Shown here: in pieces, positions 31,001 to 38,738 of the stretch
Numbering within the stretch: the first letter of the stretch is position 1
Layout of the letters: each line of letters begins with the position of its first letter
Assembly (NCBI RefSeq): GCF_005233835.1
Contig: NZ_SZQA01000024.1
Span: 62,001-126,000, forward strand
Direction: 5' to 3'
Origin: Herbidospora galbida
GTDB lineage: Bacteria > Actinomycetota > Actinomycetes > Streptosporangiales > Streptosporangiaceae
DNA length: 64,000 bases
Notes under the pieces: generated by a model
Told to the model about the DNA's origin: nothing
The model's input: only the letters and a program-made list of their open reading frames with translations
Database searches by the model: none
Program-made: the position numbers and the translations under genes

Positions 31001-32044
31001 CTCTCCATGGCGATGAGCGCCGACGGCGCCCTCCTGGCGTCCGCCGGCCTGGGCCGCACGATCGTGGTCAGGCAGCACCCGATCCCCCCGTTCACCGGCC
31101 ACAGCGCGGCGGTCAACGACATCGAGGCGAGCCCCGACGGCCGCCTGATCGCCTCCGTGAGCAGCGACGCCACGGTCCGCCTGTGGGACGCCGCCGGCGC
31201 CCCGATCGCCACCCTGGCCGACCACCCCGACCACGTGAGGGCCGTCGCCTTCAGCCCCGACGGCCGGTCGCTGGCCTCGGTCACCCGCAGCCACACCCTG
31301 ACCCTGTGGGACCTGAAGAGCCGCAAGAAGACCGCCACCACGACCTACCCGGGCCTCGGCGCCTCCACCGACGTCGCCTTCCAGCCCGGCGGCCGGCACG
31401 TCGCCGCCACCGCCCTGGGCCGCTTCCGGTGGCAGGTCGACGGCCTGGAAGAGGCGCCGCTCCCGGGCCAGCTGGCCTCGGCCCTGGCCTTCAGCCCGGC
31501 TGCTCCCCTGCTGGCCTCCTCCGGCCCGGCCGGTGACCTGCTGGTCTGGGACCTCGCCGCCGACAGGGAGGTGCGCAGCCTCCGCACTCATCAGGGCTCG
31601 ATCCTGGACGTCGCCTTCAGCCCCGACGGGACGACCATCGCCACGGCCGGCGCCGACCACACGATCAGGCTGTGGGACAGCGCGACCGGCCGGGAGAGGG
31701 GCGCCGCCCTGATCGGCCACACCGCCCCCGTCCAGGTCCTCGCCTTCGGCCGCGAAGGGAGGACCCTCGCCTCGGCCGGCGACGACCACACGGTGATCGT
31801 GTGGGACGTGGCCTCGAGGACGGTGACCACCCGCCTGACCGGCCACACCGCCCCGATCCGGGGCCTGGCCTTCACCGCCACGGGCGAGCTCGTCTCCGGG
31901 GGAGAGGACGGGCGGATCGTCCGATGGTCGCTGCGCCCCGAGGCGCTGGCCGCGACGCTGTGCCGGGAGATCGGCCGCGACCTCACCCGGGAGGAGTGGG
32001 ACAGGCACATCCCTGCGCTGGACTACCGGCCGACGTGCGGGTGA
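28034..32044 (+). CDS. SARP-type regulator fused to a STAND NTPase and WD40 propellers
   Basis: The 1336-residue protein joins several modules. Residues 1-80 are an OmpR-like DNA-binding winged helix and about 85-240 a BTAD helical domain, together the SARP/AfsR arrangement. A STAND (nSTAND1-type) NTPase follows with Walker A GASGSGKSS at 299-307 and Walker B LVVVDQFEEVF at about 342-352. A single hydrophobic helix lies at about 647-669, and about 14 WD40 repeats, enough for two seven-bladed propellers, fill 730-1330. Such proteins are signal-gated regulators. The membrane helix implies that the propellers could lie outside the cell. The start GTG 28034 has AAGGA 10 nt upstream. Confidence 0.88.
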   Translation: MEFRVLGPLSVTRDGATTPVTGAPKYLLLLAALLSKAGRPVTVDWLIAAVWGDRPPASARRNVQLYVHQLRRAFGADLVAGRPGGGYMILPADLDAARFDGLAGQGAEALRAGELERARDLLKEALGRWRGPAYAEFLDAPPVAEEARRLEEARLAAAEQLAEAELGLGRPAEVVAELTALTREHPFRESLRGQLMLALYRSGRQAEALEVFRETREQLDGQLGIEPGPALRRLHEAMLRGDDDLLPQAGVHRPVSDVCPYRGLTAFQPEDRQWFFGRSEPAARLRELVETRPVVGVYGASGSGKSSLLRAGLLGSWPGEALIMTPGAFPMESLEKIGDEELVVVDQFEEVFTLCADEEERRAFVAALLDLDARLVLGVRADFLAHLTRFPGLADAIGTAQLLVGPLPPSGLREIVTGPAELAGLSVDPDLPATLVADAAGEPGSLPLVSHALMETWRNREGARLTLAGYQAAGGVRGAIAQSAERVFGELSPAEQDAARRIFLRLTALGDGTEDTRRPIVREELTGVAGPEVVARVLDRLAAARLVVLSEGSVDVAHEALIRAWPRLHGWLTDDRESLFVHRRLTDAAQTWADLGRDPGALYRGVRLLAARAWAGDHPQELNDVETAFLTASHDQERRGTRRLHRLLAALAVLFLLAVTGGVVALEEAAEAGFQQLTATARQVSLLARSLLATDPDLAGLLAVAAYRLNPEAETRGGLESVAAAARRRIELNAEGPAIFGVAFSPDGSRLAAAGEDGSITLWNPRTKARIARFAEPGGGHGRAVAFSRDGRFLASIVRSPALGASPGVVVVRDLTTGAEVRRLERAHLTDALAFDGDRLAFADGTGVELAGDTPRILKGHQTEIAALAFSPDGKVLVSGADHPIVWDVASGERVGRLDVENVHRLGFDAETGVLASGSAHSGVSLWRVGATGITPLASLPKRSPYTWDMSAPAKGRIAVADEDGLITVWDLTRHEAVATYQDRSRTEALSMAMSADGALLASAGLGRTIVVRQHPIPPFTGHSAAVNDIEASPDGRLIASVSSDATVRLWDAAGAPIATLADHPDHVRAVAFSPDGRSLASVTRSHTLTLWDLKSRKKTATTTYPGLGASTDVAFQPGGRHVAATALGRFRWQVDGLEEAPLPGQLASALAFSPAAPLLASSGPAGDLLVWDLAADREVRSLRTHQGSILDVAFSPDGTTIATAGADHTIRLWDSATGRERGAALIGHTAPVQVLAFGREGRTLASAGDDHTVIVWDVASRTVTTRLTGHTAPIRGLAFTATGELVSGGEDGRIVRWSLRPEALAATLCREIGRDLTREEWDRHIPALDYRPTCG

Positions 32045-32048
32045 GCGC

Positions 32049-32234
32049 TCAGGCCGGCTCTTCGGCCCAGGCCAGGACGACGAACGGCTCGCGGCACGAG
32101 GGATGATGGAGACGCCTGGTCGTCACGCGGTAGCGCGACTCCTCGACGTCGAGGATCCCGATCTCCTGCGTGATCGTCAGCAGCAGCCCGTGACACGGGC
32201 CACCGATGCAGATCGCGTTGGGCTGGGGTTTCAT
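32049..32234 (-). CDS. Small hypothetical protein
   Basis: The 61-residue product begins MKPQPNAICIGGPCHGLLLTI, a pattern seen in short actinobacterial proteins that start with a GGPxHG motif, and continues with charged strands and a HHPSCREPFVVLAW tail. The function is unknown. It converges on the end of the large regulator (4 bp apart) and diverges from the PadR gene at 32262, with only 27 bp between the two starts. The real start could be further upstream, but ATG 32234 precedes the conserved-looking part. Confidence 0.6.
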   Translation of the reverse strand: MKPQPNAICIGGPCHGLLLTITQEIGILDVEESRYRVTTRRLHHPSCREPFVVLAWAEEPA

Positions 32235-32261
32235 AGTCACATTGAGACTACGCTGTCCTCT

Positions 32262-32762
32262 GTGAACAACTCCGAGTGGGTGGTCCTCTGCCTCCTCGCG
32301 CACGAACCCGCCCACGGTTTCGCCCTCGCCCGCCTCACCGCGCCCGAGGGACCGATCGGCCGGGTGCTGCCCATCCCGCGGCCTCTCGTCTACCGCGCCC
32401 TCGACGGGCTGGTGGCCCGCGGCCTGGCCGAACAGGCCGGCGTCGAGCCCGGCAGGGGGCCGGCCCGCCGGCCGTTCCGCGTCACCCCCGCCGGGGCGGC
32501 CCGCGCCGCCGAGTGGCTGGTCACGCCGGTGAGCCGGATCAGGGAGATCAGAACCGAGTTCCTGGTGAAGCTCGCGTTGCTCCAGTGGGCCGGAACGGAC
32601 CCCCGGAACCTACTCGACGCCCAGGCCGAAACATTGCGGCCCATCGTGGCACACCTCCTTGGCCTGCGGGAATCCGCCCAGGGCCTGGAACAGGCCGTAG
32701 CGGCGTGGCGATATGAGACGGCCGTAGCAGCCCTGAAACTTGCGGAGTCCACTGCCGAGTAG
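32262..32762 (+). CDS. PadR-family transcriptional regulator
   Basis: The 166-residue protein has an N-terminal PadR winged helix (SEWVVLCLLAHEPAHGFALARL with the recognition part PRPLVYRALDGLVARGLAEQ and the wing RRPFRVTPAGAARAAEWL) and a C-terminal helical dimerisation domain (about residues 95-166). The start is GTG 32262. It precedes an aldehyde dehydrogenase by 41 bp on the same strand and may regulate it. The intergenic sequence upstream is short and shared with the divergent small gene at 32049. Confidence 0.85.
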   Translation: MNNSEWVVLCLLAHEPAHGFALARLTAPEGPIGRVLPIPRPLVYRALDGLVARGLAEQAGVEPGRGPARRPFRVTPAGAARAAEWLVTPVSRIREIRTEFLVKLALLQWAGTDPRNLLDAQAETLRPIVAHLLGLRESAQGLEQAVAAWRYETAVAALKLAESTAE

Positions 32763-32803
32763 TCAGATGGTGACTACGTCTAGCAGGAAGGGAACCGACG
32801 CTG

Positions 32804-34300
32804 ATGACGGTCGCCCTGGAAAAGAGCGTTCAGGACTTCATCTCGACTCCACGCCAGTTGTTCATCGGCGGCCAGTGGGTCGACGCCGCCTCCGGACGCA
32901 CCTTCGCGACACCCAACCCCGCCACCGGCGACACGCTCGCCCACATCGCCGAAGCCGACAGGGAAGACGTCGACCGGGCCGTGCGCGCCGCCCGGGCCGC
33001 CTTCGAAGAGGGCCCCTGGTCCCGGATGACCGCCTCCGAGCGAGGCCGCGTCATCTGGCGCATCGGCGACCTGATCGAGCAGTACGGCGACGAGCTCGCC
33101 CAGCTCGAGTCGCTCGACAACGGCAAGCCCTACGCGGTCGCCCGCGCCGCCGACATCCCCCTCGCGGCCGAGCTGTTCCGCTACATGGCCGGGTGGGCCA
33201 CCAAGATCGAGGGCAACACGATCAGCCTCTCCGTGCCCTACATGCCGGGGTCGGAGTTCCACGCGTACACCCTCAGAGAGCCGATCGGCGTGGTGGCGCA
33301 GATCATCCCGTGGAACTTCCCGCTGCTGATGGCGGCCTGGAAGCTCGGGCCCGCGCTCACCACCGGCAACACGGTCATCCTCAAGCCCGCCGAGCAGACG
33401 CCGCTGTCCGCTCTCCGGCTGGCCGAGATCATGGCCGAGGCGGGCCTGCCCGACGGCGTGGTCAACGTGCTGCCCGGCTACGGCGAGACCGCCGGGGCCG
33501 CGCTGGCTGCCCACGACGGGGTCGACAAGGTCGCCTTCACCGGCTCGACCGAGGTCGGCAAGCTGATCGTGCAGGCCGCCGCGGGCAACCTGAAGAAGGT
33601 CAGCCTCGAACTCGGCGGCAAGAGCCCCAACGTCGTCTTCGACGACGTCGATCCGGCCCTGGCCATCCCCGGCGCGGCCAACGCGATCTTCTTCAACCAC
33701 GGTCAGTGCTGCGTCGCCGGGTCGCGGCTGTTCGTCCACGAGAGCCGCTTCGACGAGGTGGTCGGCGGGGTCGCCGACATCGCCCGCGGCATCAAGCTCG
33801 GCTCGGGCCTCGACCCCGACACCCAGATGGGCCCGCTCGTCTCCGACGAGCAGTTCCGCCGGGTCACCGGCTACCTGGAGTCGGGCCGCGCCGAGGGCGC
33901 CCGGACCGTCGCGGGCGGTCAGCGCCACGGCGACAAGGGCTACTTCGTGCAGCCGACCGTGATCACCGACACCACGCCCGACATGTCGATCGTGCGTGAG
34001 GAGATCTTCGGGCCGGTCGTGGTCGCCTCGCCGTTCTCCTCGCTCGACGAGCTCGCCGCCCAGGCCAACGACACCGCCTACGGTCTCGGCGCCGGCATCT
34101 GGACCCGCGACGTGAACAAGGCCCACGCGCTGGCCAAGCGCCTGCGCGCCGGCACGGTCTGGATCAACTGCTACAACGTGTTCGACGCCGCGCTGCCGTT
34201 CGGCGGCTACAAGCAGAGCGGCTGGGGCCGCGAGATGGGCCACGAGGTCCTGGAGGCCTACACCGAGGTCAAGGCGGTCTGCACCCAGCTGCACCCGTAA
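32804..34300 (+). CDS. Aldehyde dehydrogenase (NAD(P)+-dependent)
   Basis: The 498-residue enzyme oxidises an aldehyde to the acid. It has the general-base glutamate E269 in VSLELGGKSPN, the catalytic cysteine at C302 or C303 in FNHGQCCVAGSR, the cofactor motif FTGSTEVGK and the EEIFGPVV segment. The length and the PWNFPLLMAAWKLGPAL signature place it among phenylacetaldehyde/betaine-aldehyde-type ALDHs; the substrate cannot be fixed. It follows PadR by 41 bp and ends before a strong hairpin terminator. Confidence 0.92.
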   Translation: MTVALEKSVQDFISTPRQLFIGGQWVDAASGRTFATPNPATGDTLAHIAEADREDVDRAVRAARAAFEEGPWSRMTASERGRVIWRIGDLIEQYGDELAQLESLDNGKPYAVARAADIPLAAELFRYMAGWATKIEGNTISLSVPYMPGSEFHAYTLREPIGVVAQIIPWNFPLLMAAWKLGPALTTGNTVILKPAEQTPLSALRLAEIMAEAGLPDGVVNVLPGYGETAGAALAAHDGVDKVAFTGSTEVGKLIVQAAAGNLKKVSLELGGKSPNVVFDDVDPALAIPGAANAIFFNHGQCCVAGSRLFVHESRFDEVVGGVADIARGIKLGSGLDPDTQMGPLVSDEQFRRVTGYLESGRAEGARTVAGGQRHGDKGYFVQPTVITDTTPDMSIVREEIFGPVVVASPFSSLDELAAQANDTAYGLGAGIWTRDVNKAHALAKRLRAGTVWINCYNVFDAALPFGGYKQSGWGREMGHEVLEAYTEVKAVCTQLHP

Positions 34301-34406
34301 CTCTTTCTTCCGTTACGGCTCCGCCCAGCCGGCACCGGCCGTCGTTCCCGGCCGCCGCCGTAACCGGCGCCAACGGGCCGCGCCCGGATCGCCCCGCCAC
34401 GAGTGA

Positions 34407-34446
34407 CGATCAGCCGCAGTGTGCCCCCGCGCACTGCGGCTGATCG
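34407..34446 (+). terminator. Hairpin terminator after the aldehyde dehydrogenase
   Basis: CGATCAGCCGCAGTG (34407-34421) and CACTGCGGCTGATCG (34432-34446) form a perfect 15-bp stem with a 10-nt loop, followed by TTT. It is among the strongest hairpins in the window. Confidence 0.82.
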
Positions 34447-34540
34447 TTTGAAGACTTGATCACATGTGTAAACCGAGCGTCACAGGGCTATCTACTCTCC
34501 GTAATCATCGCAGGTCATTTGTGCTGCGGAGAGGTGTTGA

Positions 34541-35626
34541 ATGGTCATGTCCGTATGGCTCGAGGCGGTGTTGATCGCGGTGGCCACGCTCGCCGGGTCG
34601 TGGTTGGCCCGGCGGAGTTCCACCAAGGTGAGCGTCGGCCTGGCGATCGCGTCGGCGCTGATGCTCGTCACGGCGCTGGGCGAGATCCTGCCCGACGCGA
34701 TCGACGACGCGATCGAGCAGAACGTGCCCCTGTGGACGATCGGGCTGTCGATCGTCCTGGGTTTCTCGGTGATCACCTATTTCACACGTGAGGGCTGCGC
34801 CCACGAACACCCGAAGGAGGCCGCCCGGCACGCCGCCGGGGTGCACCGCAGAGTGAAGGCCGTCGCCACGGCGGCCCTGTTCGGCGGCACCGGCACGGCC
34901 ATCGCGCTGGCCATCCACCGGGCGATCGAGGGCGCCAGCCTCACGTTGTCGGGCGCCTCGCTGGTGGTGCTGCTGGCGTTGCTCATCCACTCGCTCAGCG
35001 AAGGCCTGGCGCTGACCGCGATGCTCGACCTGGCCGGGCGCAAGATCGCCTTCTGGATGCTGCTGGCCTGCGTGAGCCCGGTCGCCGGCATCCTCGTCGC
35101 CGAGATGAGCCCGATCCCGCCGCAGGCCACGCCGATCCTGCTGGGCACGATCGCGGGGGTGCTGCTGCGCACCGCCATCGTCGGCTTCCGCCTGGCGGGC
35201 GGCGAGTCCGGACGCATGCCCCGGCGGGCGGCGCTGGCCGCCGGGGGCGTCGCCGCGGCCCTGGCCACCACCCTGGCCGTCGCCCAGTGGATGCCCGTCT
35301 CCGCCGGAGAGACGGCCGGTCCCGTGGCCGCCATGATCCGGCGTCCGGTCGCGATCCCGCTGCCGCTCCCCGAGCCCGCCCCGGCGTTCACCCCGAAAGA
35401 CCGCTCCCAGCTGCGCTGGGCGCTGACCACCGGACGCCTCAGCCTGGCCGAGATCCTCGCCCGCACCGACCGGCTGACCAGGCACACCTCGATCTGGTGG
35501 TTGCTGCGGGGCCGGCTGACCGGGCGGGATCTGGACGCCCACGGCATCCCCGAGTCGTCCACCGTGGGCGACCTGACCCTGCCCCAACGTGACTATCTGG
35601 TAGACGCGGTAGCGAGAAAGGGTTGA
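34541..35626 (+). CDS. ZIP-like metal transporter with an extra C-terminal domain
   Basis: The 361-residue protein has about eight membrane segments in residues 5-265. Two HxxxE motifs typical of ZIP divalent-metal transporters are present, HRAIEG (about 126-131) and HSLSEG (about 149-154), so zinc or iron transport is likely. After residue 285 comes a soluble tail of about 75 residues (QLRWALTTGRLSLAEILARTD; TVGDLTLPQRDYLVDAV) that is not part of ZIP. Its helical pattern faintly recalls the helix-turn-helix tail of actinobacterial integration host factor, but this is weak. It is followed after 6 bp by a DivIVA-domain gene, probably in one operon. Confidence 0.72.
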   Translation: MVMSVWLEAVLIAVATLAGSWLARRSSTKVSVGLAIASALMLVTALGEILPDAIDDAIEQNVPLWTIGLSIVLGFSVITYFTREGCAHEHPKEAARHAAGVHRRVKAVATAALFGGTGTAIALAIHRAIEGASLTLSGASLVVLLALLIHSLSEGLALTAMLDLAGRKIAFWMLLACVSPVAGILVAEMSPIPPQATPILLGTIAGVLLRTAIVGFRLAGGESGRMPRRAALAAGGVAAALATTLAVAQWMPVSAGETAGPVAAMIRRPVAIPLPLPEPAPAFTPKDRSQLRWALTTGRLSLAEILARTDRLTRHTSIWWLLRGRLTGRDLDAHGIPESSTVGDLTLPQRDYLVDAVARKG

Positions 35627-35632
35627 CCCGAC

Positions 35633-35956
35633 ATGGTGCTGACACCGGAGGACGTACGGACCAAGGTGTTCACGACCGGACGACTACGTGAGGGATACGA
35701 CCTGGCCGAGGTCGACGTGTTCCTCAACGAGGTGGAGAGCAGCCTGCGCTGGCTGCACCAGGAGAACGAGCGGCTGTCCGCGATGGTGACGGTCGATCCC
35801 GCCAAGGTGATGGCGGCGGCGGAGAGCCGGGAGCGGCGGGCCGAGGAGCTGCTGCGGGCCGCGGCGGAACTGCTGGGAGAGGTCGGGTCGGGCCTGGAGC
35901 ATCAGGCCTCCCGCGTGCACGAACTGATCAGGGAGGTGGCGACTTTCACAGGGTGA
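35633..35956 (+). CDS. DivIVA-domain protein
   Basis: The 107-residue protein opens with the DivIVA N-terminal signature LTPEDVRTKVFTTGRLREGYDLAEVDVFLNEVE (residues 3-35), which binds curved membrane and polar sites, then a coiled-coil to about residue 100. It is much shorter than the main growth protein DivIVA/Wag31, so it is probably an accessory member. It follows the ZIP-like gene by 6 bp and its 3' end overlaps the converging dehydrogenase gene by 11 bp. Confidence 0.87.
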   Translation: MVLTPEDVRTKVFTTGRLREGYDLAEVDVFLNEVESSLRWLHQENERLSAMVTVDPAKVMAAAESRERRAEELLRAAAELLGEVGSGLEHQASRVHELIREVATFTG

Positions 35957-36881
35957 TGACGCTCTTCCCCTTCGCTCGGCCGGCCATCACGTGGGCGATG
36001 GCCTCCTTCGTCTCGCTCAGCGGGAAGGTCCGGTCGAGCGCGGGGACCAACGTGCCGTTCGCGAGACGTTCGCCCAACTCCTCGAACTCCTCGGTGGTCG
36101 GGAAGACGAACAGCATCTGGATCTGGTGCCGGATGAACGGGTTGAGCAGCATCGCGCGTAAGGTGCGGCCGATGCCGATCACCTTTCCCTTCGGCTTTCC
36201 GCCCAGCAGGATCAGCTTCCCGTTCGGGGTGAGGCGGCGGCGCAGCACGTTGATGTCACGGCCGCCGTAGACGTCGTAGACCACGTCGTAACGGCCGGTG
36301 CCGAGGTCGTCCTTGGTGTAGTCGACGACATGGGCGGCGCCGAGCCGGCGTACCAGATCGGCTTTGCCCCCGCTGCACACGGCGGTGACCTCGCCCTCGT
36401 GGAGCTGGACCAGGAACGTTCCCACGCCCCCGGCGGCGCCGACGACCAGCGCCTTCTTGCCGGGGCCCGCGGCCTTGACGGCCCGCAGCGCGGTGGCCCC
36501 GGAGGTGGCCACGACCGCGGCCTGTGCCCAGCTCACGTTGGCCGGTTTGTGGGCCAGCAGGCCCTCCTTGGCGACGACGAACTCGGCGAAGCTGCCCTCG
36601 GAGGCGCCGAAGACCTCGTCGCCGACCTTCAGGCGGGTGACCTTCGCGCCGATCTTCTCGACCACCCCCGCGACGTCGCCGCCGGCGACGGGCTGGTTGG
36701 GCCGGGAGACCCCGAAGCCCATGAACCTGACTAAATAGGGGATCCCGACCATCCGGTAGTAGGCGCCGGGGTCGACCCCGGCGGCCTTGACGCGGATCAG
36801 CACCTCGTCGTCCTTGACGGCGGGGACGGGCAGTTCGGCCAGCTCAAGGTGGCCGTAGGTTCTGTGCACCATGGCTTTCAC
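35946..36881 (-). CDS. Zinc-binding-type dehydrogenase / quinone oxidoreductase (MDR family)
   Basis: The 311-residue protein is a medium-chain reductase without zinc ligands. It has the N-terminal GroES-like domain (MVHRTYGHLELAELPVPAVKDDEVLIRVKAAGVDP) and the NAD(P) motif VGAAGGVGTFLVQL. It probably reduces or oxidises an alcohol, quinone or enal. The start is GTG 36881, overlapping the stop of the XRE regulator (GTGA), so it is the last gene of a three-gene operon: membrane protein, XRE, dehydrogenase. Confidence 0.88.
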   Translation of the reverse strand: MKAMVHRTYGHLELAELPVPAVKDDEVLIRVKAAGVDPGAYYRMVGIPYLVRFMGFGVSRPNQPVAGGDVAGVVEKIGAKVTRLKVGDEVFGASEGSFAEFVVAKEGLLAHKPANVSWAQAAVVATSGATALRAVKAAGPGKKALVVGAAGGVGTFLVQLHEGEVTAVCSGGKADLVRRLGAAHVVDYTKDDLGTGRYDVVYDVYGGRDINVLRRRLTPNGKLILLGGKPKGKVIGIGRTLRAMLLNPFIRHQIQMLFVFPTTEEFEELGERLANGTLVPALDRTFPLSETKEAIAHVMAGRAKGKSVITL

Positions 36882-37087
36882 GGGTACTGGAACACCTCTT
36901 CCAAGGAGACGTCGAAAACACGGGCGATCTGGAAGGCCATCTCCAGCGAGGGCGAATAGCGGCCGGCCTCGATGGCGATGACGGTCTGACGGGTGACACC
37001 GAGCCGGTCGGCGAGCTCCGCCTGGGTCATCTCCCCGTTGGCGAAGCGCAGCGCGCGGATCGTGTTGGTGACCTTCGTGGGTTTCAC
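36878..37087 (-). CDS. Short XRE-family regulator
   Basis: The 69-residue protein is little more than a Cro/C1-type helix-turn-helix: MTQAELADRLGVTRQTVIAIEAGRYSPSLEMAFQIARVFDVSLEEVFQY. This YozG-like compact form is often coupled to a small membrane protein gene, as here. The start GTG 37087 overlaps the stop of the membrane-protein gene (GTGA), and its own stop overlaps the dehydrogenase start in the same way, so all three are translated together. It most likely autoregulates the operon. Confidence 0.9.
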   Translation of the reverse strand: MKPTKVTNTIRALRFANGEMTQAELADRLGVTRQTVIAIEAGRYSPSLEMAFQIARVFDVSLEEVFQYP

Positions 37088-37512
37088 CACTGCTGGAATC
37101 CACCTCGGCGGTAGGCGACGACCTTGGCCAGCGAACCGACGATCATCGACAGGGCGAACCCGAGGTAGATCGCGTTCGCGATCCAGAAGTAGGGCGCCTC
37201 GACGAGCGCGAGCACGAACGCGCCGAGCGCCCCGATGACGGTGAACGCCTGGCCGATCCGGTCGCCGAGCTGGTCGATCTCCTTGTCGCGGACGTCGGTC
37301 CTGGTGCTCTGGTCGCCGATCATGCCGGCGACGATGCCGACCACGATCGACGCGCCGATGGAGATCCCGAGAGACCACAGCAGGACGGGTACATAGTCGA
37401 CTTCGGTCAGCGGCCCGGCCCCGCTCCGGCCGAGGATCACCACGACGTAGCCCCCGTAGATGACGAGGGTGACGAGCAGGTAGACCCATGCCCGTTTTTC
37501 CAGCATTGTCAT
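37084..37512 (-). CDS. Four-helix membrane protein coupled to XRE regulator
   Basis: The product is about 142 residues (start ATG 37512; ATG 37506 is also possible). It has four hydrophobic segments (about residues 8-28, 42-64, 86-104 and 109-128) and a charged loop STRTDVRDKEIDQLGDRIGQ between segments 2 and 3, the layout of DUF2178-like proteins found next to YozG-type regulators. The function is unknown. It opens the operon with the XRE and dehydrogenase genes. Confidence 0.8.
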   Translation of the reverse strand: MTMLEKRAWVYLLVTLVIYGGYVVVILGRSGAGPLTEVDYVPVLLWSLGISIGASIVVGIVAGMIGDQSTRTDVRDKEIDQLGDRIGQAFTVIGALGAFVLALVEAPYFWIANAIYLGFALSMIVGSLAKVVAYRRGGFQQW

Positions 37513-37580
37513 AGCCTGAAGGTAAAGCAACTTGTACATCGTGTCTAGTTTTCTTTACATCCCCTTCGAGAGGAAGCGCA

Positions 37581-38186
37581 TTGGCCCAGTTCTCCGACCT
37601 GCTCCACCGCACCCTCTTCCGGACGATCTCCCTGCTGACGCCCCATCGGCAGTCGCTCGTCCTCCGGCGCTACTTCGACTGGTGGCACCGCAGCCCCGAC
37701 CCCTGGCTCCTCGCGACGAGCCCCTATGAGCAGCGCAAGTACGAGGAGACCCTGAAGGCACTGCCCGACCGGAGCTACCGCACGATCATCGACGTGGGGT
37801 GCAGCGAGGGCGTCTTCACCCGCATGCTGGCCAACGCCCGTCCCGACGCCGAGATCACCGGCGTCGACATCTCCGAGACCGCCCTGACTCGGGCTCGTCG
37901 TCACGCGCCGTCGGTGCGCTTCCTCCAGGCCGATCTGTTCTCGCTGACCGGGCGCTACGACCTCGTCGTCTGCTCGGAGACCCTCTACTACCTCGGAAGC
38001 CGGTTGGAGGACGCGTCGGAGCGGCTCTGCGGGCTGCTCGGGCCGGAGGCCACGCTGCTCAGCGTGCACCCGTGGCCGGAGGCCCGCAGGCTGCACCGGT
38101 TCTTCGACGCCAGTCTCGAACTGGCCGCCGAACAGGTCGTCGAGGACACCGACCGCCCGTTCGCGATCTCGCTCTACTTCAGGTGA
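37581..38186 (+). CDS. SAM-dependent methyltransferase (NodS-like)
   Basis: The 201-residue protein has a class I methyltransferase fold. Motif I is IIDVGCSEGVFTRML (about residues 69-83), motif II is ITGVDISETAL (about 94-104), and a catalytic-face SETLYYLG follows. The overall pattern, including the basic N-terminus with a YEQRKYEETLKAL stretch, matches the NodS family of N-methyltransferases acting on sugar or amine substrates. The start is TTG 37581, 5 nt after GAGAGGAAG. It is a single gene, divergent from the membrane/XRE operon. Confidence 0.82.
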   Translation: MAQFSDLLHRTLFRTISLLTPHRQSLVLRRYFDWWHRSPDPWLLATSPYEQRKYEETLKALPDRSYRTIIDVGCSEGVFTRMLANARPDAEITGVDISETALTRARRHAPSVRFLQADLFSLTGRYDLVVCSETLYYLGSRLEDASERLCGLLGPEATLLSVHPWPEARRLHRFFDASLELAAEQVVEDTDRPFAISLYFR

Positions 38187-38223
38187 GCTGACCCGTCCCC
38201 CGTCGCGGTCGCCCGGCGGCACC

Positions 38224-38655
38224 TCAGGCCGGGCGACCGCCCTCCATGGGGCGGATCTGCGTGATGATCCTGATCAGGTCGTCGCGGAAGGCCCCGAGGT
38301 CGCGGACCGAGATGATCGATTCGGCGGCGTCGGCGGCGGTGAGGGCGGCGTACACCTCGGCGCCCGACTCGGTTCTGGTGACCACGATGCGGCGGCGGTC
38401 GGTCCGGTCGCGCTCCCTGGTCACGTGCCCGGCGCGTTCGAGGCGTTCGAGCACCGGGCCGATGGTCTGCTCCTCGACGTAGGTGCGGACGGCGAGTTCG
38501 CGCTGGGCCAGGGGCCCTTCGTCCAGGCTGTGCAGCACCAGGAACCCGGCGTGGGTGAGGCCGTGGCCGGCCAGGATGTGGTTCCACTCGCGTTCGACCA
38601 GCCGGGCGGCGACCAGCAGCAGGCGTCCGGTGGGCCAGGTGGGCAGGTCGTCCAT
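38224..38655 (-). CDS. MarR-family transcriptional regulator
   Basis: The 143-residue protein has a MarR winged helix (LTHAGFLVLHSLDEGPLAQRELAVRTYVEEQTIGPVLERLERAGHVTRERDRTDRRRIVV) framed by dimerisation helices. The start is taken at ATG 38655; an upstream in-frame ATG at 38676 is possible. It diverges from an MMPL exporter gene, with an obvious palindromic operator at 38705-38720 between them, so it probably represses both genes until its ligand arrives. Confidence 0.9.
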   Translation of the reverse strand: MDDLPTWPTGRLLLVAARLVEREWNHILAGHGLTHAGFLVLHSLDEGPLAQRELAVRTYVEEQTIGPVLERLERAGHVTRERDRTDRRRIVVTRTESGAEVYAALTAADAAESIISVRDLGAFRDDLIRIITQIRPMEGGRPA

Positions 38656-38704
38656 GACAACGATTCTCCGATGCAACCGCAGCGGTCCGTCCCGCGAAGT
38701 TGAT

Positions 38705-38720
38705 GCTAAGGTCCCTTAGC
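38705..38720. promoter_or_regulatory. MarR operator palindrome
   Basis: GCTAAGG (38705-38711), TC, CCTTAGC (38714-38720) is a perfect inverted repeat with 7-bp arms in the divergent marR-mmpL interval, 18 bp before the MMPL start. The spacing and the AAGG/CCTT type arms are typical of MarR operators. Confidence 0.75.
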
Positions 38721-38738
38721 TTTGCAGAGGAGAGCACC

